Shown: positions 23,201-29,055 of the stretch, piece after piece
Numbering within the stretch: the stretch's first letter is position 1
Layout: every line of letters begins with the position of its first letter
Virus record (IMG/VR): IMGVR_UViG_3300006916_000122
Coordinates: 1-39,224 of that record
Length of the DNA: 39,224 bases
Direction: 5' to 3' (one strand)
DNA from: a virus
Program-made: the position numbers and the translations under genes
The notes under the pieces: generated by a model
Databases searched by the model: none
What the model saw: only the letters and a program-made list of their open reading frames with translations
Told to the model about the DNA's origin: nothing

Positions 23201-25855
23201 TATGTCTTCTAATGCTTCTGGTGTAAAAAGTGTTTTAGGACTAACATCTTCTATTCCTGTTATAGTAACCATACCTGTATCTTCATCATATGTATATAAT
23301 GCGTACTCATTAGATCGCATTATAGAAGCATCGTTACTATTGTAATCAATAGTAGTATCTACATTACCAGCTGTAGATGGACTACCTCCAGAAGGTTGTT
23401 TTACATCAACAGGTGCACCCCCTGCAGTATCTACATTTGTAGATCTTTTCTTTTGTAGATCAGAATACAGTTCGTCTACGACTTTTCTAAACTCAGCATT
23501 GTTGGCGTATTTATTAGCAAATGTTTCACCGTTCACAATACCAGATACATCACCTCCAGCTTCAGCTATTTTTGCTAGGTCATTCTTTAGAATAAGACTG
23601 CTTTGATATCTCCTTTTGATATCATTGTCTTTGGTCTCATTGTTAGTAGGTATAGGTGCGATCTCAGAAGCAGCGTTTGTAAGATCATCGATCTTTTGTT
23701 GCACTTTCTTTTTACCTTCTTCAGTAAGAGAAGGGTTTTTCAATATGGCTTCAAGTTTAGAAAGAGGTGTAGTATGATTGACAGCATCAAGAGATTCTTC
23801 AAGAGTCTGTTTTTCAAGATCCTTTTTTCTTCTTTCTACATAATCTGGTTGAGACATTTGACCCAACAGACCATCTAATGCAGCATTATGAACACCTAAA
23901 TTCTCTTGTTGAAATATTAAACTGGCATCTCCGATCTGCTCACTACCGATTACATCACCGAATAATTCTGCACTTACAGGAGTTGTAGGAACTTCTGTAG
24001 TAGAAAGACCTTGTTTTTTTAGGTTTTCTTTTGCTTTGGCAATATTATCTTCAGCTTTCTTTATTCGATTGTCAAACTCTGCTATAGTAGCATCATAAGC
24101 CATATCGTCTTTATTGTTTTTTTCGTAAAGCTTTTTAGAATCTTTTAGGATATCAAGCCGTGTTTGATTTTCTTTTAATGTAAACTGGTCTTGAGTCATT
24201 CCCTCTAAAGCTTTCTTTTTAGCAATTTCATATTTTGCGTCAACCTTAGTTAAGGTTCTTGAAATACTATCCTTATTGAATAATGTTGAAAGCTCATCGG
24301 TTTTCTGTTGATCTGTAGTATCAGCATTATCCCATATACGAGAATACTGTTCTCCTATAAAATCGATCTGCTCAAGTATCTCTGCATCTCTAACTCTTTT
24401 GTCGGCAATCTCTTCTTGAGTCATATCTCTAGCAAGAAGATCTTCATCAGAAGCTGCAGCCATTTCTTCATAGAAAGTTCTAAGATCACCTAATCTACCA
24501 GCTCTTGCATAAGCATATGCCTGTCTTAAAAGACTCGTGTCCTGTACAGTATGAGCAGTAGCTATGTCTCCATTATCAAGTGATTGTACGGTAGCAAGAT
24601 ATGCATCTTCATTTCTTTTCATACCTGAAACAATATCAGCACCTTTACCTACAGCTTGAAACAAACCTCCTCCAAATGCTCCTAAGAACATTGCAGACTG
24701 CATTTCAGGATCACTTAGGTAATCACCCATTCTTGTTCCTAAATTCTTAAGTTCTAAGAAAGGTTTGTCACCTACTGCGGAACGCTGTGCTTCTTGTGCT
24801 GTTACAAACTGAATACCTTCTTCAGCAGCTTCAGATGCCATACCTCCGATATAATCACCTGCTTTTGCAAGCAAGCCTTTTCTGAACTCTTTATTTGCAA
24901 CGTTTGCAATACTAGGACCTTTGATCAAAGTCATATATTGAGCAACATCAAAAGCAAGGTTTACCCAGTTTGCACTCCAAGAAGTTCTTGCGGCATCACC
25001 AGCTTTGATCTTAGCTTCTTCTTCTGACATTCCTTGATTCATAAGTTCTTGGAATGTAGATTCATATGTTTCAGCAGCCTCCATCGTATTCTCCATATAA
25101 CGAGATACGACAGCTTGGCTTGCACCACTAGCTATGTTTTGAAGTTTGTTACTACCTAAAGCTTTGTTTACACCACTGATTATCTGAGAACCTTTCTTTA
25201 CACCTTTGGCAGCTTTAGCAGCTTTAGTAGCTGCATTGATTCCTGCAAGACCTCTTAGACCTTTACCTGCTACACTCAAAGCTTTTACTGCACCGTAAGC
25301 AGGTATCATCATAGAAAGTGTTGATACAATTGAATCAGCATTAGTTGCCCACCATGATCCATCAAATGGTGCAAAACCTTCTTGTGCAGACTCTGTTTGG
25401 TAAATAGGTGTAGCTTCACGCACAGCCTCTTTACCTTTCTTCATCGCATCAGCAAACCAATTACTAAACTCTTGCTCATCACCTTTCAGGTAGTCACCCA
25501 TTTGCTCCCAATCAGCAAGATAACTAAGACCTTCAAGAGTGCCTAAACCTATTTCTGTAGCACTTCTGGCAGCAGCTGCACCAAGAAGATCCCAACCGTC
25601 CTGTGTTTGAGCAAGCTGTGCTTCTAAATCACGATCAGGTCTAATGTCACGATTAAGCTCTGCATAATCTACATCAAAACTTGTATCCATAACACCTCCT
25701 ATAGGAGCAGCTTTCGGTGTAGGTCTATCAATAGGAGATAAACGAGGTCTTTCGGAAGGCTCGTTTATAATAGGACTAGCTGTCTGATCAAGCTGCTCTT
25801 GTCCTAAAACTTCGGTATCCTTGATTAAAGGAGTAAGTCTTGGTCTTTGTGCCAT
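11231..25855 (-). CDS. 4874-aa virion protein: zincin + crAss-type RNA polymerase (DFDID) + SF1 helicase
   Basis: One uninterrupted frame. Residues 1-450: a Pro/Arg-rich start, then Ala/Lys-rich amphipathic and hydrophobic helices (STLSMMIPAYGAVKAL), perhaps membrane-active. Residues 450-1830: helical and strand-rich modules joined by Thr/Pro/Gln linkers, the last a polyproline stretch. H1896-E1897-A-F-H1900: zincin metalloprotease motif. D3270-F-D-I-D3274: the metal-binding loop of crAss-like phage virion RNA polymerases, e.g. gp66 of phi14:2, where it lies near residue 1361 of about 2180; aligned on it, the polymerase would cover about 1910-4090. Residues 4310-4790: SF1 helicase with GKGGTGKT (4333-4340), IIDET (D4435, E4436), GDPAQLPPVG, SHKAQGSTY and YVAVSRP, like Dda/RecD. 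Likely ejected to transcribe early genes. Confidence 0.85.
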   Translation of the reverse strand: MAQRPRLTPLIKDTEVLGQEQLDQTASPIINEPSERPRLSPIDRPTPKAAPIGGVMDTSFDVDYAELNRDIRPDRDLEAQLAQTQDGWDLLGAAAARSATEIGLGTLEGLSYLADWEQMGDYLKGDEQEFSNWFADAMKKGKEAVREATPIYQTESAQEGFAPFDGSWWATNADSIVSTLSMMIPAYGAVKALSVAGKGLRGLAGINAATKAAKAAKGVKKGSQIISGVNKALGSNKLQNIASGASQAVVSRYMENTMEAAETYESTFQELMNQGMSEEEAKIKAGDAARTSWSANWVNLAFDVAQYMTLIKGPSIANVANKEFRKGLLAKAGDYIGGMASEAAEEGIQFVTAQEAQRSAVGDKPFLELKNLGTRMGDYLSDPEMQSAMFLGAFGGGLFQAVGKGADIVSGMKRNEDAYLATVQSLDNGDIATAHTVQDTSLLRQAYAYARAGRLGDLRTFYEEMAAASDEDLLARDMTQEEIADKRVRDAEILEQIDFIGEQYSRIWDNADTTDQQKTDELSTLFNKDSISRTLTKVDAKYEIAKKKALEGMTQDQFTLKENQTRLDILKDSKKLYEKNNKDDMAYDATIAEFDNRIKKAEDNIAKAKENLKKQGLSTTEVPTTPVSAELFGDVIGSEQIGDASLIFQQENLGVHNAALDGLLGQMSQPDYVERRKKDLEKQTLEESLDAVNHTTPLSKLEAILKNPSLTEEGKKKVQQKIDDLTNAASEIAPIPTNNETKDNDIKRRYQSSLILKNDLAKIAEAGGDVSGIVNGETFANKYANNAEFRKVVDELYSDLQKKRSTNVDTAGGAPVDVKQPSGGSPSTAGNVDTTIDYNSNDASIMRSNEYALYTYDEDTGMVTITGIEDVSPKTLFTPEALEDILSEKLGRDVKLAPFRGSEEYESPGPYILRESDNQPIAHRYNTITKNGVSEPFMNASDFRILNNPDVKLTGKKITLRYLLDYDFNPSDLNSKGQNGAVKGLVAVVVEHEGKEYTVGMLPAVEENPQTENAKKIAAMRQEMYNAWLESGQTSGVFNFESDVTIDSRTNGEYNRTQQFNLSPREILNEEKEPLFFGTVIGRDKDGKVKISTNGGEKIFKDNYGFSIQTTWDVNSLLGNYPGQTVMFIRSASGLYLPAYMKAMPLSSNEKLTQEVMNLLEEFETKIKEAKNDQEIKRLQDNINSDLEGIIAFNIQYNKATGNFSEVFKEKTTSPNEVSEAMSMAEIKKLALSKAMRVDAKKINSSIEYNRQMADEGRIKIDISPEAFKTLGSRVKLNLNNAPTSSQPAPTTTTQQTSDPITEAEVTAMPLVRTFFADRIARIKEVIDGKRKAEYSGSAGNEIAFPMDNEFNEKDSKGRIIGRGGSHVYLTQEEKNKIALAKAQRKAKKLNGVESEAAIQEVLRGAFKRALATYEVVEDAPILKVKERVEAFKAKQSAQQTSDATTAPTTAAAPTITPTTPVENVLTDSQKKNLEAAKENKKVDPAEKRFNTVEDALAHAESLRGKSFNVNGQKVEFVEYRDNILTGAGQRIFVKVKINGVPVTFYSSTGKGKKALQEGVFYPVLGIEADARFNGTWINKIGGVEMASYNNSAALASVGAFIDSNFGNLNDFANEITGNTVALQNPTGEALSKEKGLELRKEYNFEYLNSGRETYSNNEGSKVKQAFKDLVAEVNNSLQEAPTATAQPTTTVKVNQFEITYNPQTGEMTFANGNPVENPTVKNKVLVKYETAQGTVRNVQLTDRKGKVTKYAVLSDGRVISLNNTSIGKEIKAKALINKILEQAGEVPTPVQPTAPPTPPTQPAEPKTPPPPSPPKNNTRRPGKDRKRTAEAKEDYEQWNEKEELAWFKKHYPNVPIEVLKDLKEIAGKGGPDLWGLFTNASVFIQSNAAKGTTYHEAFHVVFNLMLTEKERNEILKLGETFAKGDINIEEHWSDVFMEYQMTEGKIADTLPAKVADFFKRLWHLIRIAGERYGIGSANMNDYMYRTSRGLYNNGIIRRIGDIDFKRNITRFKRVKSAQDGFLNPAEKIAAKRFINGSIINTVLPNYRDTYLQKEGTDAETIEYNERLRSLDDKETLQEIFKRGKSSKDPMFTIQGIYEQFYRMEYKALSDDSLLPEEERDFSPEEESQLRRTLDTLATRSDDPGTGEYNLKFTPFIKKLVTSLSNYGIKYNIYSEEASNSDFTEGDADLLMQDENVVENWMVKEKFIGSFEKFNQKANRLFASVYSDQLFAGYSTYEDPNNVKANLIHSISGARSSEDMMNKLKNLVDLKGNYDVIYKTLQEDSNLQDEFWINIGQRENIGFMMMQVNEDGTSTPFLSNKRDLKRDLIDNLRYSMKNSVHYNPTEGTYSVKNIDSYVDTFSKIVDKYKKSANNENLEAEDLEQIKKIIKDLRIPLTDSEIDALFGSPKESSKYGVQRFKLFAGVGEEKGFSKMLSTLQKGEDPFFNEDIESYKSVENMAEAIVSIKDNMYQPSFKSASGEMIYSFLQSRYMFRRLNNLRQSLDQDGGHQFIDTLMEDPFYADSPFLKRMKSDAKFREAHKFVVFDGLRKQGEKFSKEYKDLSPQELEAVNINAFSNIQGAAKNKKESNYGYFMMPVFADSTSAAFLRSEKLSEREALKNIVETAKQEKARVDFVKKMIANGTTDTLTDSMIANGPNFQLFTFLNGKDLSKEGTLEKLVKNEIEKLAQLEYNRLLEDGVLIETKDKQNNIYLTDPNGVIDSNFIGGKEGYGNIMRYLMNNIYMNMQTMMTFNGDPALFKGKGKVDVVDVYKRAKGIWSPGDYINVNPNAKYNDGNGNVISVRPTYNVSYVQDPTEVNKIRTEHKNAISELFKGDGNKNIRTAYGIEDDPNNPNKGGLNNTDGATWIDIVRFRDIQLGTGQWSDEKQKVFNAIMNGETLPTNAAIVFNPIKPFQYVQNQIEHADGTKTMVTTMHKNAEMLLTPEMAIGNPKIQEMMEKMGYTFANGTWSYDAANRVTDSIMFTSAVKVGRYNVQDNISSISSENVITMNNSEFRIQQATPEHHIDTDILFGTQLRKILMNIDLDRLYKTPEGEVYGHEIFDKYQEAMALNIKESYEELKKIFYDENGEVNKERLLSALQEEAVNRELGEDIEEAFDWLDENKDETVLPMWHPHIATRVEAMIYSFFKNRITKQRTSKGAGMSVFNTTSYGFDKNNSEGLRKPKIVFNKDRSINHYEALLPAHLKGLERYADENGIIDVNNVPDDVKKGIFYRIPTEDFYSVFHIKVIGYMPASAGGQIILPDEITTIAGLDFDIDKLFGMMYSVKRAYNNKERKAELEAILKEYPEALEEFPELQDQLNNEEAQAYKTRYDNKSTIVDFVDDLVGKKINTINPKYSFVLDQNTANLIKTYIDKTSIDEIKSINESTYSALKGENLTAKKKLKAILTMYNSELKPEGYDNALAKVRAELKRGKTKKQLVEELKDELKNYELEKVPSGMDSKEARDNMIIDMAYTVLSSRNITEDQLRPGNFNTLKKMANGVQLLRPDTGRALNPMLPSTRREIFTRNMTGNGLIGIFANHNANQMLTVHGNFLFGNNMDINGRRGLASLSKPVVGGVRITNALAEFLAAAVDNASDPVFSFLNVTKLTSDWASTMVRVGVPIETATAVTSTPVVTELIDRLNRGGKSDPATVSAVLANIRGNLFNELVKRGEKEDKDADTINNEYKEYQKKGYANTLTFDIANEGENASDYTGSIADLIRGEGKKVSDLTDKQLSDSMLVIDYLTNRVIPNSDALKPTVAAMRFDSVSASVKPSIAENISIENKYKKAVEKGEEIIDDKGTKLLSGFEEFMKEGSPVPYAGMFYRYAVEEANKIVEEVTGIPYADKTSIFNNVADWIESMSEKTSLRPEEKNTIYRAILTVIGSGYISHSPDVLSSISKELPSKINTYLSDNPDSPYKLFLNRFVVQPSKELSGFDILTFNTSGLVDTHKQELRDIWTSMLESSDETEREIALELAKYSFAHSGYVYGSSSFSDIIPTSFISEMHEDPNISYTDYLKKEFEKIHDDVNKVKTIIPDITAQVVRNFFTTLPIPNMLLGKDTTPPYRDKNNNIAVQVAPESVILSDRLEEIIQQKKSPIEKRKPSKYIKISYKEPISEITRTLLLEHTGKDPDTGDFIYVEVPRLGIKNEIIETDFSLVGTGAPMISRIGDYVTKSTPELKATETASASELGFAVGQLLGDPNSEILESLHNYDTSAPVDPTHPLAIAFKRMTPEQQTKVKQELRNTLDQFGVEMAAINMNVKAQTINTINEIINMAEAPIAEEVQPTVEPVTLQQEEGDTIYELFPGVFANKGQREAIDQIVDFLESGEKTFLLTGKGGTGKTTIIKKIVETLGQNKEGYSFAKVLAIAPSHKAKKVLDKSLKTNGKYPDRTQVQTKTIASALAIKLDETTGEFKADEFARRSGDFPMTQPYDLVIIDETSMVSDEMYEEILKLSHSKSKIIFMGDPAQLPPVGQDSDSIAFKDAKGYELTEKMRQAAGSPIIGIGTKIAENAENDVNRVANPIQESDRVNSVDPVSGSKILWESSEEKALNDFITDLNEANEDVNHVKIVTFNNQNNDNSQSVKSLNAKIRAKLFGDRANTERFIPGEIMTAYDSYNPENSRDSEDIIFHNSEDFIILDATKPKNVRVKVTVYSKAKGSRSFEGEFNVETLTLKDEDGKILENIMVISEEGRNHFNNEVSKLFRTDGQLAYGLKAKFANLEHGYAITSHKAQGSTYKNVYTMEDNIMGPSNRGSIKAKNQSLYVAVSRPTDKLVMVSSKNAGVSEEVTTVEEELPSGIETGTEVTGDTQAMFGNLATELGDSVQAQPSDMQQSKLTITEEQLKTINDNLDSPFLLSMDEFNAASRAEQEKLMHCLK
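21527..21975. repeat. 17-base direct repeat in linkers of the giant gene
   Basis: ATCACTAGTTTGTTGTG occurs at 21527-21543 and 21959-21975, 432 bases apart (144 codons, in frame). On the coding strand both encode QQTSD inside a Thr/Pro/Gln-rich linker. Identical DNA points to a recent duplication or gene-conversion event between linkers and not merely similar composition. Confidence 0.6.
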
Positions 25856-25869
25856 AGAAATTTTTAATA

Positions 25870-28800
25870 TTATTTAGGTACTACTTCAATAGCATTACTA
25901 TTGAATCCTGAATCTGCTGCCATTACAGCGAGTGCTACAAGAGCGTCATTTATACCCTCTTGTCTTGATATTGCACTTGCGTTATATGTATTGTTTTTCA
26001 ACTGAGCAGAACCTCTTAACATGTTTACGTTAAATTGAGAAAGAACATTATTTACAGTCTGCTGATCTACAGAAGAACTTTTAAAAGCATTGTTTAGAGC
26101 TGTAGTTATTTTAGAAGGATTGTTTCTATCTGACATGCTCATGCTCTTAAATACATCAACAGCCTTTTTAAAGTTTGGATCTTTAAAGTTACCGTCTGTA
26201 TCTTTTTCAGTTACATCCCATTGATTCCAACCTCCTCCACCATTTACAAATAGTTTAGAAGCATATTCAATTTGTCGTTGAGGACTCATTGTTTCAATAG
26301 GAATAAACTCGCTACCAACTTCAGCAAAACCTATTCGTTGCTGCTGTTCAAAAGTATCATTATTTTTTGTATTAAGCTGGAACATTCCCATGTTATAGCT
26401 ATCAACTTCATTTGCATTTTTTACAGAAGGGTCAGCTTGGATAGCAGCTTGTTGTTGTGGTGTAGTAAATACTGCATTTTTATCATTGAGATAAGATATA
26501 GAAGTTGCAATCTCAGTCGCAACTCTATTTAGATCACTTGCTGGAATATTGCTAAACTTTGCTGCTTCATTACTATTTGCATCAAGATCAATTATTTCTA
26601 GCTCACCTGTTTCACGATTGAATGTAGGTATTTTACCTGTAATGTTAAAAGTCTTATCGTCATTCTGTGTCATATAAGTATCACCTCCCAAGATCTCTGT
26701 AGCAACTTCTCTTTGCTTATCATTTATAAATATAGATTCTCCTGTATCTGAACCAGGTACAAGAGTCATCGATTTATCTACAATAGCATCTGTATACATA
26801 AGCCTTGCTTTTTCAGAGTCTTGCAGCATACTTACAAATTGATCGGTAATATCTACTTGATAAGATTTTACTGTTTCATCTTCTACTGTTACTGTACCCT
26901 CTCCGCTTTTTGCTTTGACCTGTTTTTCAAATTTTCCTGTAGCAAAAACTTTGAAGTTTCCGTTTTCATCAGCTCTGTAATCTATTTCGACAGTACGCGG
27001 ATTAAAAACAAGATTGCTAAAATCTCTATCTTCTCCCAAGATACCTTTTTCTTCTTTAAGAAGATCTTCCATTTCATCAAAATTTACAGCTTTACCGTTT
27101 ATATATAATTGACCAGCTTCTCTGGATTTCTGTACAGCTGCTGAAGCCAATAGGTGATGTTGTTCATTAGTAAATTTATTATCACCAACAGCGTCTTTAT
27201 CAAAAAGAAGAAGTTCATTATTGTAATATTCTCTATTACCATAATACTCTTTCATTCCTGCATCAACAGCTTGATTTATTTCTGCTCTAGGATCGTGTCG
27301 TTTTTCTACTTCTAACTGTGACTTTTTATTAGCATTTCTAAAAATATCTCCTGCTGTTGAAACGTTTTGCGCTCTTGGGTCAGACGCATCTACAATACCT
27401 ACAAAAGGGATTGATTTTATTTTATCAAGCTCTTTTATAATTTTATCTCTATGAGCATCGCTTTCAACATTTATTAAACTTTGACGAGGACTTGAAGGAA
27501 TTGCTCTTCTATTAGGATCACCACTAAAAGGTATTGCTTTTGCAAGTTCTGGATATTTTTGAGCAAATTCATTATAAGTTTCTTCAGTAAGATTTGAAGT
27601 TAAGTCATTCAAGATTTGTGTTAAATCTGTATCTACTGATTTAACTAAAGCTTCATCAAGATTTTTTTGAGCTGTTTCTCCTAAAATTATATCACCGTGC
27701 TCATCAATGTAAGCTTCTTGTGAAATCTTACCTTCATTTTTTAAATCAGTAAAAGCACTTACTTTTAGCTCATATGCTTTATCAAGAAGTTTTGAAGTCC
27801 TTTTAAATTCTTCTTCAACTCTATTATTAATTTGTGCATCAGTAAGAGAACTTATTGCTTTAGCCTTCTTAACACCATCAACTATTTCAAACTCAGTAGT
27901 AGAAGTTTTTGTTTTATTTTGAGCTACAACTCTATCACGTATCTTTTTCTTTAATGCTTCATCACGTGCTACAACTGCTTCTGTATCACTAGAAGGTAAA
28001 AGAAGTTCCATAAACTCATCTACTCTATTTGTATATCCTGCTGCTTTTGCTACTGCTTCTAAACCTCCTTCAGCAAATTCTGTATTAAGGTCTATATTAT
28101 TTTTGTCACCTTTTTGAGTCATAGCATCAAGCAAACCACTGCCTTGTTGGTCAGCAGCTACTGCTGCTTTGTCTGCTTTAGTAGCACTTTTAATAGTTGT
28201 ATTAGGATCAAACATGGTATACTTTTGAACCTCTGTCATATAATCTGCTTTTAATGAGCCAAGATTATAAACTTCACCTTTTTGTCTAGCTTCCTGTTGT
28301 TTCCACGCAATAAACTTTTGCATCTCTATAGGAGCATCTGAAAGGTTGTCAAGTGTTGTACCATCAGAACTTAAGTTATCAAGATCTGGAGAAACTTGAT
28401 CCATAAATCTTCTTACGGTAAGGGACTTATCATCTGTCTTTATAAGACTTCCATCAGGAGCACGAGAAAAACCTTGTTCGATTTTAGCTTTTACAGGATC
28501 AATATAATGTGCTTTAAATGCAGCAGATGATCCAGGGTTACTCATAATACCATAGTCAGCCAATGTAGGAGCATAACCTGCCATAATCTGATCTTCAGTA
28601 AGACCGAGTGTGTGTTCTCCTGTAGCAGGATTATAAGATTTATGAGTTACATAATTACCATAACCTTCTTGACCTGATTGATTAAGAATAGGTTTCATAA
28701 GTTCACGGTCTGCATTTACAAAATCAGCACGTGCATCACTTTTCCAACTAGAAGATAGTTCAGACAAACCTCTGACAGCACCTCTTACATCTCTTGTTTC

Positions 28801-29052
28801 ATAGAAATTGTTTACAAGGCTGTCAAGCTGCTCCTTTCTTTCTTTATTTACTTTAGCAGCGGTTCTACGACCTTCAACAGAAAGACCAGGCTTTATTACA
28901 GCATCTGCATATGCTTTACCAATAGCAGTATCTATTTGATCAAACCTCCTTTGTTGATGTTGAGCTAACGCCATCATCTTCTCCATAGGGTATGGATCGT
29001 ATGTTTGTACAAACTCTCTAGGAGTGTATCGTGTAAATCTATTTATTGCCAT
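25870..29052 (-). CDS. 1060-aa internal virion protein
   Basis: The N-terminus NRFTRYTPREFVQTYDPYPM, then MMALAQHQQRRFDQIDTAIG, is a signature I associate with large internal structural proteins of Bacteroidota phages (aromatic-Thr-Pro start, Pro-x-Pro, then a long Gln-rich helix). The rest is charged and mainly helical, without catalytic motifs, signal or membrane segment. The last third contains ATEIATSISYLNDKNAVFTT and a Gly-rich turn (NGGGGWNQWD). It sits between the lysozyme protein and the RNA polymerase protein, three and 14 bases from them. By position and composition it is probably packaged and ejected, or lines the capsid interior near the portal. The exact role is unknown. Confidence 0.6.
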   Translation of the reverse strand: MAINRFTRYTPREFVQTYDPYPMEKMMALAQHQQRRFDQIDTAIGKAYADAVIKPGLSVEGRRTAAKVNKERKEQLDSLVNNFYETRDVRGAVRGLSELSSSWKSDARADFVNADRELMKPILNQSGQEGYGNYVTHKSYNPATGEHTLGLTEDQIMAGYAPTLADYGIMSNPGSSAAFKAHYIDPVKAKIEQGFSRAPDGSLIKTDDKSLTVRRFMDQVSPDLDNLSSDGTTLDNLSDAPIEMQKFIAWKQQEARQKGEVYNLGSLKADYMTEVQKYTMFDPNTTIKSATKADKAAVAADQQGSGLLDAMTQKGDKNNIDLNTEFAEGGLEAVAKAAGYTNRVDEFMELLLPSSDTEAVVARDEALKKKIRDRVVAQNKTKTSTTEFEIVDGVKKAKAISSLTDAQINNRVEEEFKRTSKLLDKAYELKVSAFTDLKNEGKISQEAYIDEHGDIILGETAQKNLDEALVKSVDTDLTQILNDLTSNLTEETYNEFAQKYPELAKAIPFSGDPNRRAIPSSPRQSLINVESDAHRDKIIKELDKIKSIPFVGIVDASDPRAQNVSTAGDIFRNANKKSQLEVEKRHDPRAEINQAVDAGMKEYYGNREYYNNELLLFDKDAVGDNKFTNEQHHLLASAAVQKSREAGQLYINGKAVNFDEMEDLLKEEKGILGEDRDFSNLVFNPRTVEIDYRADENGNFKVFATGKFEKQVKAKSGEGTVTVEDETVKSYQVDITDQFVSMLQDSEKARLMYTDAIVDKSMTLVPGSDTGESIFINDKQREVATEILGGDTYMTQNDDKTFNITGKIPTFNRETGELEIIDLDANSNEAAKFSNIPASDLNRVATEIATSISYLNDKNAVFTTPQQQAAIQADPSVKNANEVDSYNMGMFQLNTKNNDTFEQQQRIGFAEVGSEFIPIETMSPQRQIEYASKLFVNGGGGWNQWDVTEKDTDGNFKDPNFKKAVDVFKSMSMSDRNNPSKITTALNNAFKSSSVDQQTVNNVLSQFNVNMLRGSAQLKNNTYNASAISRQEGINDALVALAVMAADSGFNSNAIEVVPK

Positions 29053-29055
29053 AAC

